A DNA stretch of 64,000 bases from Streptomyces griseosporeus (GCF_014656055.1 NZ_BNBR01000006.1:310001-374000), one strand, 5' to 3'; shown: positions 8,557 through 17,638, counted from the first letter of the stretch. Numbers and translations: made by a program. The notes: generated from the sequence alone by a model not told the origin.

Positions 8557-9138
8557 ATGGCGAAGAAGGACGCACCGCCCCGCTGGGACCGCAAGATGCA
8601 GCAACGGCTCGCCCGCGGTGAGGCCGCCGCGCTCGGCGAGCTGTACGACCGCTTCGCCTCGCTCGTCTACAGCCTCGCCCACCGGGTCCTCGGCGACGAC
8701 CGGGCCGCCGACGGCATCACCCGCGAGGTCTTCGCCCACGTCTGGGAGCACCCCGACACCTACGACCCGAAGACGGGCCCGCTGCGCACCTGGGTCGCCT
8801 CGCTGACCCACCGGCTCGCCGTGCAGCGGCTGCGCGCCACCGAGACCGCCGCGCTCGCCCAGGGCGGCCAGGGCTCCGCCGAGGAACTGGAGCGCAAGGT
8901 CCGCCACGCGGCCGTCGCCGCCCGCGCCGACTACATCGTCCAGGCCATGCCCGCCCCGCTGCGCGCCGCGCTGGAGTCGGCGTACTTCCAGCGCCGGGAC
9001 TACCGGCAGACCGCCGTCGACCTCGGCGTCACCGAGGACGAGGCGCGCCGCCGCCTCCGCCTGGGCCTGCAGCTGCTGTCCACGGCGCACGACACCGCGA
9101 CGCCGGGCGCGCCACCGGAGTACGGGGGTGCGGTGTGA
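8557..9138 (+). CDS. RNA polymerase sigma factor, sigma-70 (ECF-like) family
   Basis: 193 residues from ATG 8557, preceded by GGGAGGGGG. Region 2 reads LGELYDRFASLVYSLAHRVLGDDRAADGITREVFAHVWEHPDTYDPKTGPLRTWVASLTHRLAVQRLR. Region 4 is the helix-turn-helix YRQTAVDLGVTEDEARRRLRLGL. The usual DAEDVVQE stretch is diverged to AADGITRE, so the class is unusual. Its stop overlaps the start of the next gene as GTGA, so sigma factor and putative anti-sigma factor are translationally coupled. Confidence 0.88.
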   Translation: MAKKDAPPRWDRKMQQRLARGEAAALGELYDRFASLVYSLAHRVLGDDRAADGITREVFAHVWEHPDTYDPKTGPLRTWVASLTHRLAVQRLRATETAALAQGGQGSAEELERKVRHAAVAARADYIVQAMPAPLRAALESAYFQRRDYRQTAVDLGVTEDEARRRLRLGLQLLSTAHDTATPGAPPEYGGAV

Positions 9139-10713
9139 CCGAGCTGAACCACTTCGAGGAGCCGGAGGGCCCCGAGGAGGGCACGGAGGACGGGCCGGAC
9201 GGCACACAGGGCCGCGAGCCCGGGGGGACGGCGTACGAGGTGCCGGAGCAGGGGGGCGACGACCGGGAGGGGGACGCCGGGCGTTACGGCGACGAGCGGG
9301 ACGGCGACACCGGACATTACGGCGACGATCGCGGGGGCGATGGCCGTCACCACGGCGACGAGCGGGACAGCGACGGCCGTCACCGCGGCGACGACGGGGG
9401 CAGCGACGCCCATCAGCCCCGCGACGACCGGGACGGCGACGCCGGTCTCGGCAGCGGCGCAGGTCACTACGGCGGCGGCGACGATGACGGCGGCGCGGGG
9501 GACGGTGCGTCTCCGCTCCCGGACCGCGAGCCGCGGATACCGATGCCCCGGGCCTCCGTCGAGGACAGCGGGCGGCCGCTCCCGCCCCCGGCCGTCCCGG
9601 TGCCGCTGCGCCTGGAGCACGGCGTGCTGAAGTCGCTGCTGGGCGCGTGGGCGCTGGCGGCGTGCTCGGCGGAGGAGACCGCGGCCGTGGAGGAGCACCT
9701 CGGCTCCTGCGGCGCCTGCGCCGACGAGGCGCGCCGGCTGCGGGAGGCGGTGGGCCTGCTCCAGCGCCCGGAGAGCCTCGACCTCGACCCGGCGCTGCGC
9801 ACCCGCGTCCTCCAGGGCTGCCTGGACCGGCGGCCGCCGCGCATCCCGGTGCCGGAGTGGGCGCGGGCGTACGACGCGGAGACGGCCCGCCTGGACGCGC
9901 TGCTGCAGGACTTCGGGGACGCCGAGTGGCACGCGCCCGTGCGGCTGCGCTGGTTCGCGGGCGAGGAGGCGACCAGCCGCCGTACGACCGTCGCCGGGGT
10001 CATCGCCCATCTGCTGGCCGTCGACGGACTCGTCGCGCTCGCGCTGGGCCTCGACGACCCGCTGGAGGGCGCCGGCGCCGAGGCCCGCACGCCCGGCGCG
10101 CGCACGGAGGCGTACTGGCGGGCCTCGCACTTCCCGCCCACGCGCACGGTGCGCGGGCCGTGGCGGGAGCAGAGCCACGCCATCGTGCGGACGGCCTCCT
10201 TCACCGGCAGCACGGCGGGCGGCATGGGCATCTCCTACGGCGACTTCGAACTGCCGTTGCGGGACGCGCTGCTGGACCGCGCCTTCGAGTGCTGGGTGCA
10301 CGCCGAGGACATCGCCGAGGCCGTGGACTACCCGTACGACCCGCCGGCGCCCCGCCATCTGCGCGGCATGATCGACCTCGCCGCCCGGATGCTGCCCAAG
10401 GTGCTGGCCGCCCGCCGCCAGGCCGGCCTCGCCCGGCCCCGGCCGGCACCTGGTGGCCGCCGGTGAGCCGGGCCGCAGTCTGCGGCTGGAGATCGAGGGC
10501 CTGGGCGGCGGCGAGTGGTTCATCCCGCTCGACTCCCCCGCCGCGCTGGGCTCCGCCGACCACGAGGTCGCCCACATCGCCCTGGACGGCGTGGAGTTCT
10601 GCCGCCTGGCCGCGGGTCACGTGCCGCCGACGGAGGCGGCGGCGGGCCAGATGGGAGACAAGGAGGCGATCCGGGACGTGCTGTACGCGGCGGCGGCACT
10701 GAGCCGGATGTGA
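9135..10713 (+). pseudogene. Zinc-finger anti-sigma / maleylpyruvate-isomerase-like protein, frameshifted
   Basis: The first frame (9135-10466) starts GTG inside the sigma-factor stop. It encodes an acidic Gly/Asp/Arg low-complexity segment (about residues 38-120), a zf-HC2-type HxxxCxxC (His188, Cys192, Cys195) and a mycothiol-dependent maleylpyruvate-isomerase-like helical domain (WHAPVRLRWFAGEE onward). It ends early at TGA 10464. The expected C-terminus (SLRLEIEGLGGGEWFIPLDS to the stop at 10713) continues in another frame from about 10450. Removing one C from the CCCC run at 10437-10440 joins them as ARPGRHLVAAGEPGRS. It is either a real frameshift or a sequencing error. The intact family is thought to hold the cognate sigma factor inactive. 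Confidence 0.8.
9262..9440 (+). repeat. Degenerate tandem repeat encoding GDxRDGDxG units
   Basis: Imperfect 27-30 base units (GGCGACGAGCGGGACGGCGA and variants) encode a repeated acidic, His/Gly-rich linker before the zinc-finger region of the putative anti-sigma factor. Unit copies differ, so it is an old expansion rather than a recent slip. Confidence 0.6.
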
Positions 10714-10745
10714 GGGGCGTCGCCTTCGAAGCGAAGGCAACTGCC

Positions 10746-10926
10746 CTAGGGCGTGTCCGCAAAGTCGCGTCGTCCGCCCGGAGGGCGGGCCGAGCGGCGT
10801 CCGGTGTGTGCTCTCGCCGTGCCGGACGGGCGCCCGCGTACTGGTTGTAAGCGGGAGACCGGCCGGTGCGGCGAGAGGACGTGCCGGGCGTCGGGCGGCA
10901 GACGGGACTTTGCGGACACGCCCTAG
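10746..10926. mobile_element. MITE-like element with 17-bp perfect terminal inverted repeats and CTAG duplication
   Basis: GGCGTGTCCGCAAAGTC (10750-10766) is repeated exactly in inverse at 10906-10922, and each end is flanked by CTAG (10746-10749 and 10923-10926). The 173-bp interior encodes nothing and is itself imperfectly palindromic: GTGCTCTCGCCGTGCCGG near 10807 can pair with CCGGTGCGGCGAGAGGAC near 10864. Ends plus a short target duplication fit a non-autonomous relative of an IS element. The right CTAG supplies the TAG stop codon of purU. No transposase gene is in the window. Confidence 0.75.
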
Positions 10927-11804
10927 GCGAACACGACCGTCCGGCGCCCGTTGAGCAGGATCCGGCGCTCCGCGTGCCACTTCACGGCCCGCGCCAGCGC
11001 CTGGCACTCCACGTCCCGGCCGATCGCCACCAGCCCCTCGGGCGAGACGTCGTGCCCCACCCGCTCGACCTCCTGCTCGATGATCGGCCCCTCGTCGAGG
11101 TCGGCGGTCACGTAGTGCGCGGTCGCGCCGATCAGCTTCACCCCGCGCGCGTGCGCCTGGTGGTACGGCTTCGCGCCCTTGAAGCTCGGCAGGAAGGAGT
11201 GGTGGATGTTGATGATCCGCCCCGACAGCTGCTTGCACAGGTCGTCGGAGAGGACCTGCATGTAGCGGGCGAGGACGACGAGCTCGACCCGCTCCTCGCG
11301 GACCAGCTCCAGCAGCCGCGCCTCGGCCTCCGGCTTGTTCTCCTTCGTCACCGGGATGTGGTGGAAGGGAATGTTGTACGAGGCCACCAGCTCGGCGAAG
11401 TCGGTGTGGTTGGACACCACCGCGGCGATCTCGACGGGCAGCGCGCCGGTCCGGGCGCGGAACAGCAGGTCGTTCAGGCAGTGCCCGAACTTGCTGACCA
11501 TCAGGACGATGCGCATCTTCTGGTCGGCCCGGTGGATCTGCCAGTCCATGTGGAAGGAGTCACCGATCGCGGCGAAGCTGGCGCGCAGCTTGTCCACGGT
11601 CACCGGCGCCTCCGCCGAGAAGTGGACGCGCATGAAGAACAGTCCCGTGTCGTGGTCGCCGAACTGCTGGCTGTCCTCGATGTTGCAGCCGGTCATGAAC
11701 AGGTAGCTCGACACGGCGTGGACGATGCCCTGCTTGTCGGGGCAGGAGAGCGTCAGGACGTACTGGTCGGCCGGGGCCTCGGCTCGGGGGGACTGCTCGT
11801 TCAT
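10923..11804 (-). CDS. purU: Formyltetrahydrofolate deformylase
   Basis: 293 residues from ATG 11804. The N-terminal ACT domain (YVLTLSCPDKQGIVHAVSSYLF) is followed by a formyltransferase-fold hydrolase with INIHHSFLPSFKGAKPYHQA and ATAHYVTADLDEGPIIEQ, which carry the Asn, His and Asp of the active site. It hydrolyses 10-formyl-tetrahydrofolate to formate and tetrahydrofolate, balancing one-carbon pools and feeding formate-dependent purine synthesis. Length is normal for the family. The stop codon lies inside the target duplication of the MITE-like element, so the element may act as its terminator. Confidence 0.95.
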   Translation of the reverse strand: MNEQSPRAEAPADQYVLTLSCPDKQGIVHAVSSYLFMTGCNIEDSQQFGDHDTGLFFMRVHFSAEAPVTVDKLRASFAAIGDSFHMDWQIHRADQKMRIVLMVSKFGHCLNDLLFRARTGALPVEIAAVVSNHTDFAELVASYNIPFHHIPVTKENKPEAEARLLELVREERVELVVLARYMQVLSDDLCKQLSGRIINIHHSFLPSFKGAKPYHQAHARGVKLIGATAHYVTADLDEGPIIEQEVERVGHDVSPEGLVAIGRDVECQALARAVKWHAERRILLNGRRTVVFA

Positions 11805-11851
11805 GCAGGACAGGGTCTCATGTCCGGCGCCGCCGGACGGAGCGCCGTCCG

Positions 11852-12352
11852 CTACGCGGACCGGGTGAGGATCTGCAGGACCTCCAGGGTGCGCGGCGGC
11901 GCGTCGGGGTCCTCGCCGTCGCTGGTGGCGAGGCGTATGTGCGCGTCGCGGGCCGCGCGGACCGCCTCCGGCCACGCCGGGTGGTCGATGTAGGCCGAGA
12001 CCGGGGCGTCCGGGCCGACCTGGTGCACGATCCGCAGCACGCGCAGCACGGCGGTGTCGACGAGGGCCGCCTCCTGCGAGTCGCGGAAGATCGTGCCGAC
12101 GTACTTCTCGGCGGACCAGTGGTCGAGCCAGGTGTCCTCGACCAGCCGGTACACGGCGTCGGTGACGTCGCCGTACCCCTCCACGCCGGCCAGCCAGACG
12201 TCCCGCTGGAAGCCGGGGTCGGAGAGCATGTGCAGCGCCGAGCGCACGTTGCTGCGCCACCGCCACCACGGCATGTCGTTTACAGGCATGCCGCCCATGG
12301 TGGAGGAGCGACGGCCGCGACGGGAAGAGTTCTCCGGAGCTTGCACAGTCAT
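11852..12352 (-). CDS. Conserved actinobacterial protein (SCO4402-like), unknown function
   Basis: 166 residues from ATG 12352; an internal ATG (MGGMPVNDMPWWRWRSN) would give about 148 residues and is equally credible. The sequence is soluble, Trp-rich at the start, mostly helical and without a recognised catalytic motif. It resembles a family conserved in Streptomyces next to purU (from memory, SCO4402). It sits 47 bases upstream of purU on the same strand and may be cotranscribed. Confidence 0.75.
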   Translation of the reverse strand: MTVQAPENSSRRGRRSSTMGGMPVNDMPWWRWRSNVRSALHMLSDPGFQRDVWLAGVEGYGDVTDAVYRLVEDTWLDHWSAEKYVGTIFRDSQEAALVDTAVLRVLRIVHQVGPDAPVSAYIDHPAWPEAVRAARDAHIRLATSDGEDPDAPPRTLEVLQILTRSA

Positions 12353-12353
12353 C

Positions 12354-12365
12354 GATCGTACGATC
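12354..12365. promoter_or_regulatory. 12-bp palindrome GATCGTACGATC
   Basis: It lies 2 bases upstream of the longer start codon of the SCO4402-like gene, in the divergent region with the substrate-binding lipoprotein. It could be an operator for either gene; no regulator is assigned. Confidence 0.3.
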
Positions 12366-12469
12366 CGCCGCGGACCGCCCGTGACGCCCCCCGTAATTCA
12401 CCTCCGCGTCACCATCCGTTGACCGGTGGTCACTCCGGGGTTGGCTGTGTGGCGGAATCGTGCGGATCC

Positions 12470-13777
12470 ATGACCGGCAGGCGACACACGCGAAGCACCT
12501 TCCTCCCCACCCGCACCGACCCCGTCACCAGAGCCCTCCGCGCCGCGGCGGCAGCGGTGGCGTGCGCGTCCCTCGCCGCCGGATGCGGGGTCGTCCCCGG
12601 TGCCACGGGGGGCTCCGGGGATGACCCGATCAAGGTCATGACCTGGGCGCCGATGGACACCGGCGCCACCGACAAGCCCGGTATGCCCGCCTTCGCGCAG
12701 GCCTACGAGCGCTGGATCAACGCCCACGGCGGCATCGACGGCCGCAAGCTGAAGGTCCTGGTCTGCAACGAGCACAACGACATGGTGGGCGCCGCGAAGT
12801 GCGCCCGCCGCGCCGTGCAGGAGGAGGTCGTCGCCGTCGTCGGCTCCTACAGCCAGTACGCCGACTCCTTCTTCCCGCCCCTGGAGGGCGCCGGCATCCC
12901 GTACATCGGCGGCTACGGCATCACGACCGCCGAGTTCACCAGCCCGCTGTCCTACCCGGTCAACGGCGGCCAGCCCGCCCTGCTCGCGGGGCTCGGCCGC
13001 AAGCTCGCCGCGGCCTGCGGCCCGGTGACGCTGGTGCGGCCCGACTCCATCGCCGGCGACGAGCTGCCCGCGCTGCTCGACTCGGGTCTGAAGGCCGGCC
13101 GGCACGCCGCCTCCGGCGACCAGCGGGCCGCGGAGGACGCCACCGAGTACTCGGCCCAGTCGGAGCGGGCGCTTCAGCGGTCCACGGCGCACTCGGGCGA
13201 GGAGGGCTGCGTGGTGCCCGCGCTGGGCGACCGCACCGACATCTTCATGGACTCCTTCCGGCGCGTCCGCGACGACTATCCGCGGGTGCGCGCGGCGACC
13301 GTCCTCGGCAGCGTCGACCAGACGGTGATCGACGCCTCGGGCGGCCGGTCGGGGCCGTACGAGGGGGCGTACATCACCGGCTGGTACCCCGTCGCGAGCG
13401 ATCCGCGCTGGGAGGGGATGAAGAAGGTGATCAAGGAGCAGGCCTTCCTCGACAACCGCATCGACCCCGCGGACGCCGGGGTGCAGACGACGTCGATCGC
13501 CTACACCGCGTTCACGCAGGTGGTCGAGAGGCTGGGCGACGGCGAGGTGACCGCCGACACCGTGCGGGGCGCCCTCGACAAGGGCGTCACGGTCGACACC
13601 GGCGGGCTGACCCCTCTGCTGCGCTGGGAGTTCTCCGGCAAGCTGGCCGCCGTGGGCTTCCCCCGCCTGGTCAACGCCGACGTGACGCTCCAAGTCGTCC
13701 GGGACGGCCGGCTGGTCGCCGCCGAGAAGGGCTTCGTCGACGTGACGCGGACCCTGCTCGACGCCGACCTCGGCTGA
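12470..13777 (+). CDS. Periplasmic-binding-fold lipoprotein (ABC-type branched-chain amino-acid-like)
   Basis: 435 residues from ATG 12470 (GTG 12449 is in frame). The lipobox SLAAGC should be cleaved before Cys to give a membrane-anchored lipoprotein. The mature part (KVMTWAPMDTGATDKPGMPAFAQAYERWINAHGGIDGRKLKVLVCNEHND) is typical of the type I periplasmic-binding fold (Peripla_BP_6, LivK-like). No permease or ATPase gene is adjacent, so it is an orphan binding protein, perhaps serving a distant transporter or acting as a sensor. Ligand is unknown. Confidence 0.85.
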   Translation: MTGRRHTRSTFLPTRTDPVTRALRAAAAAVACASLAAGCGVVPGATGGSGDDPIKVMTWAPMDTGATDKPGMPAFAQAYERWINAHGGIDGRKLKVLVCNEHNDMVGAAKCARRAVQEEVVAVVGSYSQYADSFFPPLEGAGIPYIGGYGITTAEFTSPLSYPVNGGQPALLAGLGRKLAAACGPVTLVRPDSIAGDELPALLDSGLKAGRHAASGDQRAAEDATEYSAQSERALQRSTAHSGEEGCVVPALGDRTDIFMDSFRRVRDDYPRVRAATVLGSVDQTVIDASGGRSGPYEGAYITGWYPVASDPRWEGMKKVIKEQAFLDNRIDPADAGVQTTSIAYTAFTQVVERLGDGEVTADTVRGALDKGVTVDTGGLTPLLRWEFSGKLAAVGFPRLVNADVTLQVVRDGRLVAAEKGFVDVTRTLLDADLG

Positions 13778-13819
13778 CCGTCCCCGGTCCGCGTCACAGA
13801 GCGGGCCCCGGCCCCGCCG

Positions 13820-15811
13820 TCACAGCTGGGTCGGCTGCCGCTCGCTCAGCCCGTACTGCCGGGCGATCGCGTTCCACAGTCCGGCGGCCGTCTTCTTCTC
13901 CGTGCTGGCGGTGCCGCTGGCGCGGTTGCCGGCCGCGGCCTGGTTGGTGGCGCGGGCCTGGCCCTTCTTGCACAGCTTGCCCTTGCTCGCGGCGACCTGG
14001 TCGGCCCACGCCGCGTAGTGGTTGTCCGCCGACGCGGACGCCTTCCACGCGTTGGTGAGCGCACCGGTCAGGGCGGCGTGGTCCGGCAGCTTGTCCACCT
14101 GGAGCGTGCCGAGCCGGGTGACCAGGCCGGTGCGCTGCTGGGCGGCGGCGCGCAGGTCGGTGGCGGCCTGTCCGAGGTTGCGGCAGCCCTTCACATCGGC
14201 CACCGCCTTGATCACGGCGGCCCGGCTGCTGCCGCTGTCCGCCAGCAGCTTGTCCAGCGCGACCGCCTGCTCCTTCGCCGGATCGGCGGACGGCGACGGG
14301 GAGGCCTGGGTCGCGGGCGCGGTCGCGGACACGTTCGTGCTCGCGTCGCCCTTGCTGTCGTCGTCGTCCCCGCCGGAGCTGCCGAGGAGCGCGCCCGCGC
14401 CGACACCCAGCACGGCGATGCCGACGCCGATCGCGGCGATCAGGGGCAGCCGCGAGCCGGTACGGCCGGCCCGGCGCCGCTCGTCGCCGCCGTCCTCGTC
14501 CCGGCCGGGGCGCGACGGGATGAACGCGGGCGGCGCGGCCTGCGGGGCGTACCCGGGGGCGCCGGCGCCCTGGTCGATGCGGGGCAGCTGCTGGGTGGCA
14601 CCGGCGGGGCCGTCGGCGCCGGGGCCGCTGCGGAAGAGGTTGTCGAACTCCGTCGGCGGCTGCCGGTCGGCCCCGCCGCCGTACGCCGCCGCCGGGTCCG
14701 GCTGTCCGGGCACGGGCGCGATGTACTGCGTGGCCTCGGCGTCGGGGCCCCCGGCCGGCGGCAGCGGCCCGGGACCCGGCGGTACGGCCCGCCCGAGCAG
14801 CTGCGTCGACTCGGCACCCCGCTCCGGCGGCAGCGCACCGGGGCCGACGGGGCGGATGAGGTGGGTGGCGGGGTCGGTGGGGGCACCGTGCGGCTGCGCG
14901 GAGGCCTGCGCCGGCTGGGCGCCCGGGGTCTGCGAGGCCTGGGGGTGGTGCGCCGCGGGGGCGGCCGGACCGCCCTGCGCGGGGGGCATGCCCTGCCCCT
15001 GGGGGGCCTGGGGGTGGTGCGCCGCGGGGCCGGCGGGGCCGCCGTGCGCGGGAGGCATGCCCTGGGCCTGGGGAGCCTGGGAATGGTGCGCTGGGCCGGC
15101 CGGGCCGCCGTGCGCGGGAGGTATGCCCTGCGCCTGCGGGGCCTGCGGGGCCTGGTGGTGTGCGGGGCCGGCCGGGGTGCCGTACGGGCCGGGCGCGCCC
15201 TGGGTGCCGGGCGCGCCGTGGCCGGGCTGGGCCGGGACCGGCGGGAGGTACTGCGTCGCGCCCTCGTCGCCGCCCGGAGCGGCCACGGGCGGCAGGTACT
15301 GCGTGGCGCCCTCGTCGGCCGGGGGCAGCGGGGCGCCCGGTACGCCGCCGGCGGCGGGCGCGGGCGGGTAGCCGTAGGCCGGGGTGTGCGGGTCGGGTGC
15401 CTGCGGGGCGCTCGGGTAGGCGTAGGCCGCGGTCTGCGGCGCGCCCTGGCTGCCGTACGCCGGGGGCTGTGCGCCCTCCTGGGGCAGCGGCCCGGCGCCC
15501 GCCCAGGTCTGCGGCTGGGCAGGCTGCTGCTGCCACTGCTGCGGCGCCTGCTGCTGCGGCTGCTGCTGCGGCTGCTGCTGGCCGGGTCCCCACGCTCCGC
15601 CCCACGCCTGGCCGCCCGCGGGGGCGGCGGCGGAGGGGTCGGGGCCGTACGGGCCGGGCTGCGGCCCGCCGGGGTACGGCCCCGGCTGCGGGCCGGGCTG
15701 TCCGCCCGCGTGCGGGCCCGGCAGCAGGGGCTCGCCCCCGTCGGAAGGCAGCACTATGCCTTCGCGCGCGGGCTGCGCCGAGGGCTGATCGCCCTGTCCA
15801 CTCTGCGTCAC
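13820..15811 (-). CDS. Proline/glutamine-rich single-pass membrane protein, unknown function
   Basis: 663 residues from GTG 15811 with GTAGGAG upstream. Residues 1-450 are low-complexity (Pro, Gly, Gln, Ala) and probably cytoplasmic. They include DEGATQYLPPV twice and EATQYIAPV once, plus tandem HGGPAGPAHH-type units. One membrane helix (about 455-477, LPLIAAIGVGIAVLGVGAGA) follows a basic segment. The C-terminal 185 residues are extracellular and contain two Cys (KGCRNLG, GKLCKKG). The recurring ATQY(L/I)xPV motifs look like short linear recognition or Thr-phosphorylation sites; that is inference. Expressed as a single gene. Confidence 0.75.
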   Translation of the reverse strand: MTQSGQGDQPSAQPAREGIVLPSDGGEPLLPGPHAGGQPGPQPGPYPGGPQPGPYGPDPSAAAPAGGQAWGGAWGPGQQQPQQQPQQQAPQQWQQQPAQPQTWAGAGPLPQEGAQPPAYGSQGAPQTAAYAYPSAPQAPDPHTPAYGYPPAPAAGGVPGAPLPPADEGATQYLPPVAAPGGDEGATQYLPPVPAQPGHGAPGTQGAPGPYGTPAGPAHHQAPQAPQAQGIPPAHGGPAGPAHHSQAPQAQGMPPAHGGPAGPAAHHPQAPQGQGMPPAQGGPAAPAAHHPQASQTPGAQPAQASAQPHGAPTDPATHLIRPVGPGALPPERGAESTQLLGRAVPPGPGPLPPAGGPDAEATQYIAPVPGQPDPAAAYGGGADRQPPTEFDNLFRSGPGADGPAGATQQLPRIDQGAGAPGYAPQAAPPAFIPSRPGRDEDGGDERRRAGRTGSRLPLIAAIGVGIAVLGVGAGALLGSSGGDDDDSKGDASTNVSATAPATQASPSPSADPAKEQAVALDKLLADSGSSRAAVIKAVADVKGCRNLGQAATDLRAAAQQRTGLVTRLGTLQVDKLPDHAALTGALTNAWKASASADNHYAAWADQVAASKGKLCKKGQARATNQAAAGNRASGTASTEKKTAAGLWNAIARQYGLSERQPTQL
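14940..15165 (-). repeat. Tandem repeat in the Pro/Gln-rich protein
   Basis: About three imperfect 60-66 base units encode QGMPPAHGGPAGPAHHxQAP-type repeats. The unit spelling is conserved between copies in DNA as well as protein, suggesting recent slippage or gene conversion. Confidence 0.6.
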
Positions 15812-15932
15812 CGGGACTCCTACGAATGGGGGACCTTCGGAATCGTCGGCTCACGCTACCGGGTCCCCCGAGCCGGGTGCCACGCAGCTCAGGACGTCGC
15901 CTCCTTCCCTGTGACCGCCGTTACAGACTCGG

Positions 15933-17318
15933 TCACGCCGCGGTCTGCAGGTCCAGCCGCGCTCCGAACTCCCGTACCACCGCCTCCTCTCGGTACGGTT
16001 CGAGGCGCTGCTGGAAGTCCTCCAGGTACTCGGCGCCCCGGTTGGAGCGCAGGGTTTCGAGGAGTTCCACCGCCTTCAGGCCGGTGTGGCAGGCCTGTTC
16101 GATCTCGCGTTGCTGCACCTGCGCGGTGGCGAGGAGGACATAGCCGATGGCCCGGCGGCGCGCCCGCGACTCCGGGTGCCCGGCCAGCGACTGCTCGGCG
16201 TACCGGGCCGCCGCCTCGGCCTGGCCGAGGTCGCGGTGGCAGTGCGCCAACTCGTCGGCGAGATAGGCCTCGTCGAAGTGCGCGATCCACACCGGGTCGT
16301 CCCCGGACGCCGGGTCGGCGGCCTCCATCGCGCTCAGCGCCCGCCCGGCGGCCGCCTGCGCGGCGCGCGCGTCACCGAGGAGGGCGTGCCCGCGGGCCTC
16401 GGCGGCGTGGAACATCGACTCCGCGCGCGGTGTCACCCGCCCGCGCGCCCCTTCCTGCGCCGCGCGCGCCAACTGCGCGATCTCGCGCGGGTTTCCGAGC
16501 TGCGCGGCGAGGTGGCTCATGGAGGCGGCGAGGACGTACCCGCCGTAGCCGCGGTCGCCGGCGGCCTGCGCGAGCCGCAGCGCCTGGATGTAGTACCGCT
16601 GGGCGAGCCCGGGTTGGCCGGTGTCGACGGCCATGTAGCCGGCCAGCTCGGTCAAGCGGGCGACCGCGGCGAAGAGTTCCCGGCCGACGGCCTCCCGGTA
16701 CGAGCCGGCCAGCAGCCCGGAGACGACGCTGTTGAGGTAGTGCACGACGACCGGGCGCACATGCCCGCTGCCGTACTGATGGTCCAGGTCGACCAGGGCC
16801 CGGGTCATGGCCTTGACGGCGGCCACGTCGGACTGGCCCACGCGCGGCCCCGCCGCCCGCGCCACCTGCGCGTCGGGCGCGGAGATCAGCCAGTCGCGGC
16901 TGGGCTCGACCAGCGCGGACGCGGCGACGGACGAGCCGGAGAGGAAGTCGCGGCGCCCCACGTCGCTGCGCCACAGCTCACACACCTGCTCGATGGCCCC
17001 CAGTACCGTCGGCGAGAACTGGAGACCGACACCCGACGCGAGGTTCTTGCCGTTGGCCATGCCGATCTCGTCGATCGTGACCGTACGGCCCAGCTTGCGG
17101 CCCAGCGCCTCCGCGATGATCGCCGGGGCCCGGCCCCGCGGCTGCTGCCCGCGCAGCCAGCGCGCCACGGACGTCTTGTCGTACCGCAGGTCCAGGCCGT
17201 GCTCGGCGCCGCACATGTTGACCCGGCGGGCCAGGCCCGCGTTGGAGCAACCGGCTTCCTGGATGAGCGCCTGCAGCCGTTCGTTCGGCTGCCGCGCGAC
17301 GAGAGGCCTTGCGGCCAT
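15933..17318 (-). CDS. NsdA-like transcriptional regulator with TPR region
   Basis: 461 residues from ATG 17318, 8 bases after GGGGG; ATG 17324 is too close to it. The N-terminal 80 residues form a helix-turn-helix-like domain (NAGLARRVNMCGAEHGLDLRYDKTSVARWLRG). The remaining 350 residues are tetratricopeptide-type helices (LAQRYYIQALRLAQAAGDRGYGGYVL, EAAARYAEQSLAGHPESRARR). Architecture and Streptomyces-specific distribution recall NsdA and its paralogues, which repress sporulation and antibiotic production; whether this is NsdA or a paralogue is not resolved. Monocistronic, divergent from the Prim-Pol gene. Confidence 0.75.
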   Translation of the reverse strand: MAARPLVARQPNERLQALIQEAGCSNAGLARRVNMCGAEHGLDLRYDKTSVARWLRGQQPRGRAPAIIAEALGRKLGRTVTIDEIGMANGKNLASGVGLQFSPTVLGAIEQVCELWRSDVGRRDFLSGSSVAASALVEPSRDWLISAPDAQVARAAGPRVGQSDVAAVKAMTRALVDLDHQYGSGHVRPVVVHYLNSVVSGLLAGSYREAVGRELFAAVARLTELAGYMAVDTGQPGLAQRYYIQALRLAQAAGDRGYGGYVLAASMSHLAAQLGNPREIAQLARAAQEGARGRVTPRAESMFHAAEARGHALLGDARAAQAAAGRALSAMEAADPASGDDPVWIAHFDEAYLADELAHCHRDLGQAEAAARYAEQSLAGHPESRARRRAIGYVLLATAQVQQREIEQACHTGLKAVELLETLRSNRGAEYLEDFQQRLEPYREEAVVREFGARLDLQTAA

Positions 17319-17638
17319 TGGCATAACCCCCTGTGGCTGCGGTGCCTGCCCACGCACCGGGTTGACGAGTCTTCCGCGACCGGACCCCTTCACGTCCCGG
17401 CGTGCCGATCCGGTCGTGAAGATCGATGCCCCACCGACATGTCGAAAATGCACGTCATGCGAGGCATGTTGAGGATTGCCGGGGTACCGGCGGCAGCCGG
17501 CCCCTCCCGTGGCTACCCGCACACGCCCCTCGTTCCTCCCGCGCGCCCCCACCCGTGCACCCATGCGCCCCGGACGCGGAATCGATGCTCCTCCCCCGCG
17601 CGCGGTCGCGGCCGTAACCAGAGGTGGGTGCGGGAGTT
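17319..17638. promoter_or_regulatory. Divergent regulatory region with stacked short palindromes
   Basis: It contains CGACATGTCG (17435-17444) and CATGC-GAG-GCATG (17456-17468), each perfect, separated by 11 bases. They lie about 120-150 bases upstream of the TPR regulator and are good candidates for autoregulatory sites. No gene is seen. Confidence 0.4.

Noticed and set aside
12470..13777. Complete amino-acid ABC importer
   Set aside because: Only the substrate-binding lipoprotein is present; neither permease nor ATPase genes of the branched-chain type adjoin it.
13794..15854. Second minus-strand frame over the Pro/Gln-rich gene
   Set aside because: Arg/Pro-rich frame caused by third-position GC bias; the chosen frame has a ribosome binding site, a membrane helix and normal codon use.
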